DNA of 64,000 nucleotides from Bactrocera neohumeralis (taxonomy: Eukaryota; Arthropoda; Insecta; Diptera; Tephritidae), in assembly GCF_024586455.1 (NCBI RefSeq), contig NC_065919.1, forward strand, positions 17,168,017-17,232,016, written 5' to 3'. The notes beneath the pieces were generated by a model. The model was given only the letters and a program-made list of their open reading frames with translations. It made no database searches and was not told where the DNA came from. The stretch's first letter is position 1; every line of letters starts with the position of its first letter. The translations under genes and the position numbers were made by a program. Positions 22,849 to 34,209 of this stretch are shown here, one piece after another.

Positions 22849-23350
22849 TTAAAAAGAAACCATTTTTGTCTTTAACCATCGCGGCCCGTTGTAGAAGTCC
22901 GGTATGCAAGGATATATGAATACTGCAATGTAAAACCTGAATGCCAGGACTCGGCGACGTAGTCTCTCTCCCACTACGAATCTCATACCGAATTTGCGCT
23001 CCTTTATATGGCCACTGTAGTAAATACCACAAGGATCTACTCGTCTCAGGCCTTCTGCCGTCCATCGCACTTCTTGGACAGCGGTGATGTTAGCCTTTAT
23101 TTCTACGAGAACATCAACCAGCTGAACAGTGGCACCTGCCCAATTAACACATTCTAAGTGCATGCCCTCAAATCATAGTCCTTATTCCGTTTGCTGTGGT
23201 CGTCATTAAAAGAGGGGTTTCTCTTCCGAGGCTGTTGTTGATTTTTCATTGGGGGGCGTTTTTTTTACGTGGCGGGTCCCAAACCCAGCGCACAACCCTG
23301 GCGAGAATCGGTTCGCATTCCCACTTTAGCTAACCTTCAAACGGATGTTG
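22849..23350 (-). mobile_element. RTE LINE 5' fragment: leader plus endonuclease N-terminus
   Basis: Minus strand. The leader (words ttcaaacgg, acccagcgcacaaccc, cgtggcgggtc on the plus strand) is at 23205-23350. It is followed by the apurinic-type endonuclease start: LECVNWAGATVQLVDVLVEI, then KANITAVQEVRWTAEGLRRV and DPCGIYYSGHIKERKFGMRF, VVGERLRRRVLAF (23163 down to about 22935). QEVRW contains the conserved catalytic Glu of the domain. Coding similarity stops abruptly after RRRVLAF, so the rest of the endonuclease and all of the RT are missing. The EN sequence resembles the RTE-derived domain seen in annotated craniofacial-development-protein-2-like proteins. Confidence 0.85.
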
Positions 23351-23354
23351 ATGC

Positions 23355-25055
23355 CTATGGTAGATCGCAGGGGGCACTTCTGCAGGATATTAGATCTTAC
23401 CAGCTCTGCTACTAGTGGCATGACTTTACTGAGATATTTTACATAAGATTTGCCTAAACTAATCTCTACAATATAGTTCAGGTGCTCTATGTTCTATGTA
23501 ATCTGCTAGAAAGCTGACAGTTGTAGTGAAAAGTCTAAAGTTCGCTCAAACCTGTATCTGCCAAGAGCGTCAAAATATTAGAATTACGCAAATAGACTTG
23601 AATCTAAATTGTTTTGATAAAGTGTTAAGAAGAAACAAAGATCGCGCTGGAATACACAGCTATATTATCATGACCTTTCTCAAGGTCTCAGCCGTATCCG
23701 ATTTGGACTTACCACCTGAAACCCTTCAGGTTACGCAAAGGACCAAAACTCTTATTGGCCTAACAGATTAACCTACCTAATCTACGACCGAAACCCTGAC
23801 ATCTGATATTCAAATTTGAAAAGTTTAATTCGCATATTGTGGATTTTTATAGCCTTCCAAATCCGTTTCGATCGCTCTTTCTGTCAGAATATAATTGAAA
23901 ATCATTATAAAATTCTAACAGGATACATGTTCGCCGGCCGTAACTTTCGAAAATTAATTAACCATTGCTTCACTTGTTCACCAATGTTCGGCTCAGAGCA
24001 CGACATATCTAGTTAGTATGAGTCGCCTACTCGTAACACTGGTAAATTTGAACCGGTCTAACTTGTATTTGAGAACAACAGTTTTCTGATTTCTGCAGTA
24101 ATAACTTCGGGAGACTTTTCCGAAAGTTTGCTTCCCAGCTCGAGGTAAGGCTCTGCCGTCACACAAGCAATGTTGCAGTCTGGTCTTTAGTCCTGGAACT
24201 TATGGGCCACCATCCACGTAGTATGCAAGCTCCTTCACCTTTTACCTGCTGGAGTTCGGAGATATGCTTGCTGGGTTTATTCGGATTGATTTGTAAAAAT
24301 TAATTTAACATATGTATGTATATATATATATATATATACAGACGGACTTGGACATATGTGTGTAGACATGTGTGCAAATAATTTGTCTTGCTTTCTCAAT
24401 TTGTTGCTAACAACTGTGCTCATGTGTATAGATGTGTGAGTGTGTGTGTTCCCTTTTTTTTACAAAGTATAATGTTATCCACTCGACTTGCCACAACTGC
24501 TGCATTCGTAATTGTGGCAACAGTAGCAGTAGCAGCAGCTGCAGCATTTCGTCTTCTCGGTTTACCTTGGTGGCATTCAGCTCTGCAGCCGCAATTTATA
24601 CATACTAGTATATGCGAGTGTACAGTATATACATATTTACGCTTGAACTTTTAACGCCCTGCGGGGGGAAAGCCGGTGGTCATTTCTTGTCGGGCCTCTA
24701 TCCGTATAAAATCTACTGATCACGAAACGCATATTTAGTAGACAGCACCAATTTTTAGTTTAAATGGATGCAGTCTTTCTGAGAAATGAGTAGAATTCGG
24801 AACGAAGAAAAACAATTTTGACATTACAAACTGATTGGTCCATCAAACAGTCAGTTATTTTGCATTACGCGTCGTAAATATATCGAAACCGACTGAGAGT
24901 TATGGAGCCTATAAAAGAAAAGTGTTTGTCAGTACTTAGTCTGATCAATTGATCGGAGTCATTCGAGAGATATGTATGGTTGCTTTATATGAAGAAGAAG
25001 AAAGTCCAACTTAAGATATATTTGGGACTTTTGGACGAAAGTTGTGCAAGTATGT
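23355..25055. other. Non-coding stretch, no gene recognised
   Basis: No recognisable coding sequence. A (TA)n tract lies near 24318-24340. A TATAAAAG word with a TCAGT word about 20 bp downstream (24910 and 24929) is closer than a normal TATA-initiator spacing; it could be a piece of an LTR or chance. Confidence 0.5.
24318..24340. repeat. (TA)n microsatellite
   Basis: Uninterrupted TA dinucleotides following tatgtatg. Confidence 0.9.
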
Positions 25056-25059
25056 TCCA

Positions 25060-25625
25060 AAAATCTTTGTGGATTTGTAAGGTTCAATCTTATTATGGAT
25101 GCTAGCCCAAAGCGGAATCGCAGTTAACTCCAATGCTTACGAGCTGACAAGAAAGGCATCGCTATAATTTGAATGGGAACGTTTCAGTGCTCCATTCACC
25201 TCATGTGTTCTACTAGTGCATATCTGGGCCATGTAAAAGCTTGGACTGCGCTGGTCCACCGTTAGCTCTTGAGCTGACGCAAGATCCTTTTGACCCAAGG
25301 TGGATTGTAAGAGATCAAGTGAGTTCTCCACAGTAAGAGTAGCTGTTTTCTAGTTCTAAATGTTCGAACTGGTCATTCTCCTATCGAGGTACCCGCGGTA
25401 AGGTTGCGAATTTTGCCGGATCTCAGTTCTGTAACACCTGCTTGGAAAAAGACGAACTAGAAAAACTTTCTTTGTGGCGGTCTCGCATATACGAGATCAA
25501 CACTATGGATCATTTTTCGACATTCCGCTTATCTGGTGGGAATTGAAATGAAATACGGTAGCTTAGTGCGACCAAACATTTTGATTCTAACTTAAGCTAA
25601 CCCAGGTTAAATCTTGTTACGATTA
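25060..25625 (+). mobile_element. I/R1-group LINE fragment, post-RNase H C-terminus and 3' end
   Basis: Plus strand. The recognisable path across frames is: NAYELTRKAS (family: N..ADELARKG) near 25132; EWERFSAPFTSCVLLVHIWA near 25170-25230; LRWSTVSS*ADARSF*PKVD near 25240-25305; and FELVILLSRYPRGKVANFAG near 25370-25415 (family: LTGHCP...). Then comes FC.TCLEKDE near 25428-25455 (cysteine-rich C-terminal motif), and a 3' UTR with aagctaacccaggtta near 25590. Stops and frameshifts throughout make it dead. It resembles the region that would follow the RNase H piece at 2.5 kb in an intact element. Confidence 0.65.
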
Positions 25626-25629
25626 TTTC

Positions 25630-27795
25630 AAAAATAGCAGCGGCATATCAGTTCTTTCATCCTAAGCATGAGAAAGTTCGGCACCCCAATATTTTGCAAC
25701 TTTCCTGCGCACTAAGTTTATACTAGAAATTACATCCACGAAACTGAAGTAATGCTAGTTTTAAGGCATACTAACACAAACACCAATCATTTCCAAAGGG
25801 TCTTGCTCACTTCGTGTTTTTCCGAAAGCGGGAAACATTCGTTAAACACTACCTTCAGCTCTGCTCTGCCAGTCGCAGCAGTTGCAGCAGCTCCAGCTCG
25901 GCCACATCAATATCCACATAGTCAATGCCAAGTAACCTCATTTGCGCTATCTGCTTTAGTACCGACAACTATGTTTGTTGTGTTCCTTGTTTTGCAGTTT
26001 TTTCTAAACTGCTGTTTTCTACTCTCCCCCATCCGGTGCTCCAGCGACCAACGCCAACACTGTACTTAGTTCTTTTCGAGCACAATAAGCGGCAGATAGG
26101 TGGCTATTAAAGTACGACTTATCTCTTGTATTGCTGTGGTAACTGGCAATAACAACAACAACAACAACAATAATAATGATGACAACATTCAAGGCCGACA
26201 CTGGCATTGCCACTTTTGTGAGGCACTCAGTACTGGAAAGAGATTCTTCGTTTATTTCTCCTTCTTCTTTCATTTAACTCTTCAACTTTCGTTCATTTTT
26301 GCGCTACTTTTCATTTTTTATTTGGCTCCATGGAATTACAGTTACAACATAGCTTTTGATACCTTGCGAAGATACTTCATCAGAGAGCTTTATACTATCA
26401 GCTATCCGTAGTCAATATATATATAGAATATGAGTGAAACGTGGAACTATTTATGCCGCAAGAATCGCGGCTCATTGCTCTCCATTCGCTCATAATGTTA
26501 GCTGCCAAATGCCAAGCGCCAGCTGCCAACAACTTACGTCTGCCACCAACCATCAGCTATAAGCCACCAGTTCTTGAGCTCCTCAACATTCCTTCGCATA
26601 TCCTTTTCCGGTATTGGTAATCTTACATAGTTTTTTATTGTTAGTTTGTTTCTTTACTTCGCCATTGCCATTGAGTCGCCTAGGGCTTCATTCTCACACA
26701 TCGCTCTTACTCTGCGTTTGAAAATGTTACTGCCATCACTTCGCCTGCCACAACTCAGTTGCAGTTTCAATTTCATGTTCTGTCGCCCGCTTATTGTGGT
26801 TGTTGTAGCTGTTGTTTTTGTTGTTTTTATTATTGTTGTGCATAATACGTTACTGTCGACAATTGTACGCTGATTGCCCTCATTTCACTTGAACTCGCAA
26901 TGTTATTAAAAAGTTAGGTGCTTTGTTGCTGCCACGGGCACTGACACTGTCACTGCCACAGCTTCAACCAATATCACTTCCATTGCCAATGATCCACTGG
27001 CATTCGATAGCTGATATATGTAGTACATGCGGTCCTTTGTGGCAGGAAGTTGAATTTTCGTTTGAGCGTTTGAGTTCTTGTGTGTATGTGTGTGTGGTTT
27101 CTCACCTGGCGTTTTGCAATTTTTGGTGTGTTGTCTTATTCCCTGCGGTATCTGAAATCTAGATAATGAGTAAGTGTAAAATTTGTACCTCAGGAGTATT
27201 TGTTGTACGCAGCTTAGTGTAGTTTTAGAAATCAAAATCAGCAGAGTTGTGTGGAGGGTGAGACTAAATAGGTAGAAAAGTTCAGAGAACTAAAAATTGA
27301 TGAGATGATTTCATCTTTGACAAATTGCACGTGTTTACGAGTTATGTTTAAGACGACAAGAGAGTTGAAACCAAGTGGATTCCATGCTTTAGTCATCTAC
27401 ATCTCGGGTCTTAGAAGAAATTTGTATTTCAAGTAACACTTCGATGCGACAATGCCGAATTTCGAACACAATATATGGTATACAAGTATATATATATCCT
27501 TTTCTCTTTCTTCATTATTCTTTGATTAGTCCGTTAGATGAATGCAGCTTTCCAAAATGTTCAGAATTGTTACATCAACTTTTGATTGTTGAGGTTAGAA
27601 CCATTTCCTTGATGAAGTCTCAAATGAAATTAGCGAACTTAAACTCAAACATTAAATAATTATTTTAGTGAATGCTAGATTCTGATCTTGATCCTAGTTC
27701 GAAAATTGCATTGCATAGTTGAAAATTTCAAGGCATTGTTTGATTGTTGTAAACGACATCGGATATATATACGCTAAGGTAATCTCGGCATGATT
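25630..27795. other. Non-coding stretch, no gene recognised
   Basis: Contains (CAA)n/(TAA)n simple sequence at 26150-26180, a TA tract near 26415 and GTT-rich sequence near 26800-26840. Open frames here (for example 25752-26069 and 26100-26411) are low-complexity or lack recognised domains. Confidence 0.5.
26145..26180. repeat. (AAC)n/(AAT)n microsatellite
   Basis: About seven AAC units grading into AAT and ATG units. Confidence 0.9.
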
Positions 27796-27796
27796 T

Positions 27797-28520
27797 AAAT
27801 GAAATGAGATGATATGAATTGAGATGACATGCGATGATATGAGATGAGATAAGATGAAATAAGATCAGATGAAGTGAAAAGAGATGAAATGGAATGAGAT
27901 GACATGAGATGAATTGAAATGAGATAAGATGACATGCGATCACATGAGATGTGATAGGATGAAATCAGATGTGATGAAGTGACATGCGATCACAATATAT
28001 GAGATGAGATGGGATGAAATCTGATGAGATGAGATGAAATCAGATGTGATGAAATGACAACGATTACATGATATGAGATGAGATGGGATGAAATCTGAGA
28101 TGAAATGAGATGAGATGAGATGAAATGAGATGTGATGACATGCGATGAGATGAGATGGGATGATATGAGATGAGATGAGATGTGATGACATGCGATGAGA
28201 TAAGATGGGATGATATGAGATGAGATGAGATGAGATGAGATGATGAGATGAGATGTGATGACATGCGATGAGATGAGATGAGATGAGATGGGGTGAGAGA
28301 GGAGGACATAAGATGACATGATATGAGATGTTATTATAATAGATGAGAAGTTATGAGGTGAGATGAAATGAAAAGTGATGCGATGAGATGTGATGAGATG
28401 AAATGAAATGAGAAGCGATGAGATAATATAAGATTAGAGAAAAGATCTGAGGTAAGATCAGATCAGATCAGATCAAATAAGACAATATAAGATGATAGGA
28501 AATGAAATTAAGCTGAGAAG
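27797..28520. repeat. Degenerate GATGA/GAGAT pentamer satellite
   Basis: About 720 bp built almost entirely from gatga, gagat, gaaat and gacat words in a five-base rhythm on the plus strand. It is perfect in short runs (for example around 28218-28245) and degenerate elsewhere, grading into gatca repeats at 28457-28480. The Ser-His-Leu-Ile repeat proteins that can be read on the minus strand are translations of this satellite, not genes. Confidence 0.95.
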
Positions 28521-28524
28521 AGGT

Positions 28525-29215
28525 TGTACCGATCCTTCTTGTCTCCTTGCTAAAATAAATTATGTTAGCTATTGCTACGAATAAAATAGTCTCATAATTA
28601 GTCCTCAAGGCTTTAAAATTAATATATAATATAGACAACATGAAAAAGACTGTCCCTTTTGATCTGTCGACTTATAAAAAAATACAACTAGTTTTGAGGT
28701 TTTAATCTTTGACTAAATATGCTTTTAGTAATCTCCTTTGTCTCTCGTATTCGCAAGAGAACTCCATCCAAACGAAGATATATGTATGTATACTTTAGTG
28801 TGCGCAGAATATTGATCATTTTGAGTGCTTTCGCAATCTTTTTGCGAAACTAGTGATTTATTTTTTTCAGCACCTCTCATTTCTAGCTAGTTTCTAGTGC
28901 ACGTATCTCTACTATCGACACATTCACCGTTAATCCATATATTTTGTGTGTTGCTGCATTGGAGGCTATTGCTTATCTCCAACGGTCTACAAAGCATTGT
29001 TCAAACTTTTATGCTGACTTTTGGGCTACTTTCCTTACAACAACACAAAACAACATGCGGGTATATTAAGTACAGTACTTTCACGATAAAATATATGTAT
29101 TTTCAGTACTCGGAAAACAAAGACGGTAGAGTATACTTTGCCTATCCTTCACTCCTATATCTAGCAGTAAGAAAAGTAATTTCTTAATTATTACGATTGT
29201 ACGATTTTGAGGTTT
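28525..29215. other. Non-coding stretch, no gene recognised
   Basis: AT-rich. One 96-codon frame (28897-29187) has no recognised domain. Confidence 0.5.
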
Positions 29216-29219
29216 TCGT

Positions 29220-30120
29220 TCTCGACGCGCCAAAATGTCGGCAACACAAAAGTATTCAAGATCTACGGGTTAGTCTGGATTTTAAAAATTAACGGAGATT
29301 TTTCAAGAGCGATTCTTCTCATCTCGATTATGTTATTTGTGTTTAATACGCTGTAATATTGCACCGAGAGTTCTTAACTTTTCTTTGTAGAAAACTAAAG
29401 GTCTAAACTCTTAAGGGGTTACATGGGTTTACGGGTTTAAAAAGATCGACTTTTTTATTGTCTTATTAAATTCTACAACACCTCTAGAATATTGTCCTAA
29501 ATTTTCAAGTCGATCCGAGTAATAGTTTTGGAAATACAAACTTGAGACCTTGTGTGCTCGAGGCTAACTGGCCCGTCTTTAAAAGCATTTTTCTCGAAAC
29601 TGTCTTCAAAAAGTCGGTTGACAATATTTCTCGAGAGCTTTGAGAATTTCTTAGTTAAAAATTTTAATAAAGTATCAGAAAATATTTGTTAAAAAAGGCT
29701 GCTTTTTTACCCGAGGAAACCAATGTAACCCTTCCACTTTGTTCAGCTGACATACCTTACAAAGAAGTCTCGAGAACTAGTTTCATTAGTTTCTCACAAG
29801 TCTTTTTTTAGTTTCGTGCTCAAATGTAGGCATGATAAATATCTTCGTATTCTACGCGCCGAAATTTAGGCAACACAAAAATGATGTTTATATGCGAGGG
29901 CTATAAAGGTTTACTGTGAATTATAGTAATTAATGAAATCGAGTTGAAATATTTCGGCTCGTGTTGCAATCCTTCGAAAAATTAGGAGAGCATTCTGATT
30001 TGTCTTAAGTTGACATAGCTTTCAAAGAAATTTCCTGAAATATTTTTGTTACTTTTTCGGAAGGTTTTCCTTAGTGCCGTGCTCAAATGTAGGCAACATA
30101 AATGTTTCAAAGATGCTCCT
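29220..30120. repeat. Diverged ~263-bp tandem repeat interrupted by a MITE
   Basis: Direct repeats: acgcgccaaaatgtcggcaa at 29226 is echoed by acgcgccgaaatttaggcaa at about 29855. The word cgtgctcaaatgtaggca at 29815 is echoed at 30078 (263 bp later), each preceded by similar sequence (tgacata-c-tt-caaagaa). If the MITE at 29411-29738 is removed, the spacing of the first two landmarks comes close to the same period, so the MITE probably inserted into an existing tandem pair. No coding sense. Confidence 0.55.
29411..29738. mobile_element. MITE with ~18-bp TIRs and TTAA-like end
   Basis: Terminal inverted repeats ttaaggggttacatggg at 29411-29427 and its imperfect reverse complement (aaaccaatgtaacccttcc) at 29717-29735. 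The left end carries TTAA, the target of piggyBac-type elements; at the right end TTAA is not intact. The internal sequence (about 290 bp) is AT-rich with no ORF. TIR pairing is clear; the superfamily is uncertain. Confidence 0.65.
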
Positions 30121-30124
30121 AGTC

Positions 30125-31125
30125 TTAGAGTCGTACATTTTTTGGTTCTCATTATCGAAATAACACTGTATTCCTTTGAAGACACTTGCATTTGCTCACC
30201 TCCGCTACTTCTTCCCCACTGACTGCATGCTGGCGACTTTTACATTTGTCTTACTTATGTATATTTCATTTGTCTTTTTTATTGTTTCTCTTCTCACGGC
30301 TGCTTCTTGGCTCTTACATTCACATTGTAACTGTTTTTATAGTTTCTGCCTTTGCTATTGTTTGTGTTTTCTATTTTCATTTTTACAGCGCTTTTTTCGA
30401 AATTTTTGATCAAGTGCAGTAATTGATGATTTACAACTTATTTACGCTTCGCTTGTAAAGTAATTGAAAATCGTTTCACTTCAAAGTTTTAAGGTTAAGT
30501 GCTTTGAGTGCACTCACCTACGGCATTTCTGGCTTGAGTAGATACATGTATCTAGCTACCTATGTACATATGTACACGTAACTTCACTTCTCGAAACTTT
30601 TCTTAAGCTGATACCTATACTTCGTAACTGCATATGTTGTTGCTTTCATATGTCCATGTGTGCGTATGTATTGTATATGTGCCGTGCATTTGGCGCCCAA
30701 ACCGCCTTGAGCATTCACACTTGGCCAATTTCGCACGTTAAAGCAAAAAACAAAAGAAAAAATACAAAACTCGAAAAAGAATTGTCCAATTTTGAACAGA
30801 TTGCTTGGCGAAAATGGTCAAGTGGGTGTGCTCATTACAGCAGCGCTAGCTAACGGCATTGCTATTGATACATTATAGACACCCACTTCTGCTCTCAAGG
30901 TGTCCAGTGAAGGCGGGAATGCGTGGACTTTCCTCCACCCAAACTACTGATACCAGTTTGAGTCGTTTTTCTCGCTCGTCTATGTGCTATCGGATATCGC
31001 TTATATAATACTTACATATACATATATGTATAAGTTTATACGGGACTTTCTTTGTAGTAATACATTAGTGCATGAAGAGAACTTAAATTTGTTAGCTTGA
31101 TTGCATTTAGAGTTGAGAATAACAA
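30125..31125. other. Non-coding stretch, no gene recognised
   Basis: Pyrimidine-rich around 30.2-30.4 kb (giving Phe/Leu-rich chance frames). A palindromic TA/TG tract lies near 31015-31035. Confidence 0.5.
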
Positions 31126-31130
31126 ATGCA

Positions 31131-32018
31131 GTGTTTGTCCAGAAAATAATAGGATTATGTCGATTTAAAAAAAAAATCGTTACAATTCTTTAAAAACTTA
31201 AAAAATAGGCTTCGTCGATGCAACGCTGCCAGTGCGATTTCCAAGCATTGAAGGCGTCACGGAAGACATTCTCAGGAATAGCCCTGAGAGCCGAGGTTCA
31301 TGCTACTTGGATCTCCTTTGTCGTCTCTGTCTTCTCAAAATATTTGCCTTTCATCGGCCTTTTCATGCAAGGAAACAAAAAAAAGTCCGGGGCCACATCT
31401 GGGCTGTAAGGCGGCTGAGTAGGCGTTGGGATGACGGCCTTGGTTAGGCAACTGTTCACAAGAAAGACGGTGTGAGCCGGCTGTGATGTCTTGTCGGAAT
31501 CGATTGACCCTTCGTTTGAATCTCTTGAGGACTTCCACGTAAAACTTGGCGTTAACGGTTTGTCCAGAAGGAACAAATTCTTGGTGTATGATGCCTTGAA
31601 TGTCAAAAAAGACAATGAGCATCGTTTTCATTATGGTTTTGTTCATTCTTCCGGTCTGCATCAGCAACCTCTTCCAGTCCCTCCAAAAAGGCCAGGTACC
31701 ACCGAAACACACCACTTTTTGCTAAAGAAACATCTGGGTTAGCCTGCTTGATCATATCAAACGTCTCTGTCGCAGATTTACCCAATTTCACACAGAATTT
31801 AATCGCGTACCTCTGCGATTCTCTCTGCGAACGCTGCATTTTCGGCTTGCAAAAGTCACAGAAACACCTCGCGGGAGAATGTTTGTCCTGACTCTCCAGG
31901 TGCTAGGAACGTTCGATAGCTAGGAACGCTCTCTACCAAATTAAGTCGATACGCGCACGTTCCGAAGTACATTCGCGGCGGAAGAAAATCAGTCCTATTA
32001 CTTTCCGGACAAACCATG
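31131..32018 (-). mobile_element. Mariner with both TIRs, internally deleted
   Basis: Ends are inverted repeats of about 28 bp: gtttgtccagaaaataat at 31132 and, read inward from the right, gtttgtccggaaagtaat at about 32015. The minus-strand transposase starts at 31839 (MQRSQRESQRYAIKFCVKLG, KSATETFDMIKQANPDVSLA), a helix-turn-helix-type N-terminus. It then jumps after the WYLAFLEG block, with a large deletion removing the linker and first catalytic block. It resumes at IVFFDIQGIIHQEFVPSGQT and VNAKFYVEVLKRFKRRVNRF, then frameshifts into PAHTVFLVNSCLTKAVIPTP and PYSPDVAPDFFLFP (third Asp kept). Length about 890 bp against the usual ~1.3 kb. Non-autonomous but with ends a related transposase could recognise. 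Confidence 0.92.
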
Positions 32019-32154
32019 TAATATATGGTAACTTAAAATGTTGCTTTCGTTAGATTTAAATTCGTTACTAACGAGTGATCCAAGTAGTGGTATTTTTTTC
32101 AATAGCCTGTTGTTGACAAATCACGCGTGAGTCATGTCAAGCTGTCATATTCTT

Positions 32155-32790
32155 TTTGTTCAGTATTACTTGGTATTTCATCATGGAAAGACATAGAAAG
32201 ACGCTTCGCTCTATGAACTGTTGAAAAGTTCAAAGAAGATCCGACGTTTTCGAGTCAAAATTTGTTCAGCGATGAGGCTCATTTCTGGCTCATTGGGTAT
32301 GTAAACCATGTAAAGCAAATTTGGCAACCTGAAAAGATTCAAGAGCTGCCATTTCATCCAGAAGAAACAATTGTTTGGTGAGGTTTGTGGGCCGATGGTC
32401 CATATTTCTTCCAAATTGATGTTGGTGAGAACGTAACTGTCATTGACGACCATTTCGACGCCATGATAACAACCATTTGATGCCTGAACACTTCCCACAC
32501 ATCGCATTAATCAATGGATTTATTGAGAGAAGACTTCGGTGAGCAGGTAATTTCACGCTTTGGACCGGTCGATTGGCCACCACGGTCGTGTGATATCACA
32601 TCGTTAGACTTTTTCCAGTAAGGATATGTAAAGTCTAAAGTCTATGCGGACAACCCCGCTTAAATTCAAGCCTTGGAGCAAGCCATCAAGCGTGTCATTC
32701 GCCGAATTTCGAACCACTAGTCGAAATGCTAGAACGAGTAATCGAAAATTGGATTCAACGGATGGCCCATGGATAAGGAAGCCGAATAAG
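32155..32790 (+). mobile_element. Basal rosa-like mariner, internally deleted
   Basis: Plus strand. The translation-start context tttcatcatggaaagacata at 32176 matches the start region of the rosa-type copies at 37.1 and 39.65 kb. It is followed directly by EKFKEDPTFSSQNLFSDEAH and FWLIGYVNHVKQIWQPEKIQ near 32225-32335. About 150 N-terminal codons are therefore missing. Then LPFHPEETIVW*GLWADGP and FFQIDVGENVTVIDDHFDAM; the block with the second Asp is deleted; then DLLREDFGEQVISRFGPVDW, PPRSCDITSLDFFQ (third Asp present) and YVKSKVYADNP to 32680. A related C-terminus (VIENWIQRMAH-like) ends near 32775. Stops interrupt it. Confidence 0.85.
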
Positions 32791-32959
32791 AACTTGATAT
32801 AGATCGTTCAGTTTTTATAGCAGCTATTTGCTATAGAAATCTGCGGTTCGACAAGTGAACAGCTTTTTAAGATGAAAAAGGTGTATGCAAATTTTAAGAT
32901 CGAAAACTGAGGGACTGGTTCGGGCGTATATTGACAGACAAATGGCGAAATAGAATATA

Positions 32960-33240
32960 TAATAATAGGTCAATAAAAAGTCTCCGGTTTACCATAGTAA
33001 AAAACAGGTTTTGGCAAAATTCGTTTATTCAATATATTTCTCTTCAAGGGTGATATACCCATTATAGTGATCCTCCAACTTTTCAATACCACTTTTGTAG
33101 TACAATTTGTTCTTTGTTTCAAAATAGGTCGATCATCTCTTAATTCGACGAAAATTTCTTCTGAGTGAGCATTTATAAATGACCTGTTATGTAAGCGCAA
33201 TGACTGTGGATCCATCTCTTCGCTAGGGCCCCAAAATTGT
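32960..33240 (-). mobile_element. DD34D-type mariner C-terminal fragment
   Basis: Minus strand. HSEEIFVELRDD (family: NEEVIAETEAYFE) is near 33130-33180. It is followed across a frameshift by SGIEKLEDHYNGCITLEGNY and the codons after the stop that read INEFCQN..FFTMV. These are shared with the C-terminal end of the mariner at 20.7 kb (KLQGHYNQCIS). The 3' terminal region (aaagtctccggtttacc on the plus strand) is at 32980-32996. Only the last ~80 codons and 3' end remain. Confidence 0.75.
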
Positions 33241-33244
33241 GTCG

Positions 33245-33585
33245 AATATCTTAACTTATGAAGTTTATTTAAATGAAAATGTAAACGAAAATAGAATTTT
33301 CTTCCAAAAGAAAAGTTAGTCTAAGTTTTTGTTTCCTTTTACTTTGTGTTTATAAATCTCCGAAAATCTTCAAAGTCCGAGTATTTAGATACAATTTTTC
33401 AAAAAATTTAAAAGACCCTTAAAAAATTGTTTTCTTGTGAAAACACGATCAGATATAGTAAGACAAAGCGCCAAGCTGTTAAAGAATTTAACATTCTAAT
33501 ATGTGTAAAGGGTTCGGTGGAGAGTTCAAGTGATTTTGCAGTACCAGTTTGGCTTCAGTTCTTATTCGACACGAAATGAACTTTT
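33245..33585. other. Non-coding stretch, nothing recognised
   Basis: AT-rich; no motif. Confidence 0.5.
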
Positions 33586-33586
33586 T

Positions 33587-33760
33587 TATACCCTGAGGAG
33601 AGTATATTAAGTTTGCCACGAAGGAAACGTCGGCGAGACTATAAATCATTTAGCTGACATGCAAACTTACCCGTCAAAATCGGGTTTTGTTAAAGATTTG
33701 TTTTATTTGTGTAGTTTATTATAGCTTCAAGGGACTGAAGTTTGCGCTTTTCTTGTTTTG
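33587..33760 (+). mobile_element. Helitron-like repeat B, tiny internally deleted copy
   Basis: Begins tataccctgaggagagtat and includes gtttgccacgaaggaa, cgtcggcgagactataaa (the usual 5' part of this repeat). It ends with ttattatagcttcaaggg plus gaagtttgcgcttttcttg, a decayed version of the repeat B 3' hairpin end seen at 14.65 kb. Only about 170 bp remain. Confidence 0.6.
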
Positions 33761-33920
33761 TTCTAAGTCAATACACGTTCTGATAATATCCGATTTGGTT
33801 CACTGGGTTTAGGGAGTAGGATATTCTTCTGTTACCGTTCTGTTCTGTTTTTTATTATAGGACTCCGAATAATGGACTAAAGAGGGTTTGCTAACATGTT
33901 TATTTTCAATAAAGTCTGAA

Positions 33921-34205
33921 GATAAAGCTATGCGGGTTCAGAACGTTGACCTATACTTTATGACCATAACTGCATTTTTAGAGGAACGTTTTGTGACGTA
34001 GTCTCCGTCTTCTTAAAGACGTTCGTTAACGTCCTCGGTCATTCCGATTATTATTTTATTAGTAAAGGATATGTCGCTTCAGAACGTTGACCTAACTTTA
34101 TGACCATAACTGCATTTTTAGAGGAACGTTTTGTGACGTAGTCTCCGTCTTCTTAAAGACGTTCATTTAAGACCCCGCTCATTCGGATCATTATTTTATG
34201 AGTAA
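33921..34205. repeat. Recent 141-bp tandem duplication
   Basis: Two adjacent copies with a 141-bp offset: cagaacgttgacctatac at 33939 and cagaacgttgacctaact at 34080. Long identical stretches follow (ctttatgaccataactgc, gacgtagtctccgtcttc), with only scattered differences, mostly near the ends. Identity looks well above that of the surrounding old repeats, so the duplication is young. No coding sense is seen. Confidence 0.9.
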
Positions 34206-34209
34206 AGAA

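Noticed and set aside
24905..24935. TATAAAAG plus TCAGT as a promoter
   Set aside because: Spacing of about 20 bp is too short for a normal TATA-initiator pair and nothing coding follows.
27940..28319. Ser-His-Leu-Ile repeat proteins on the minus strand
   Set aside because: Direct translation of the GATGA satellite.
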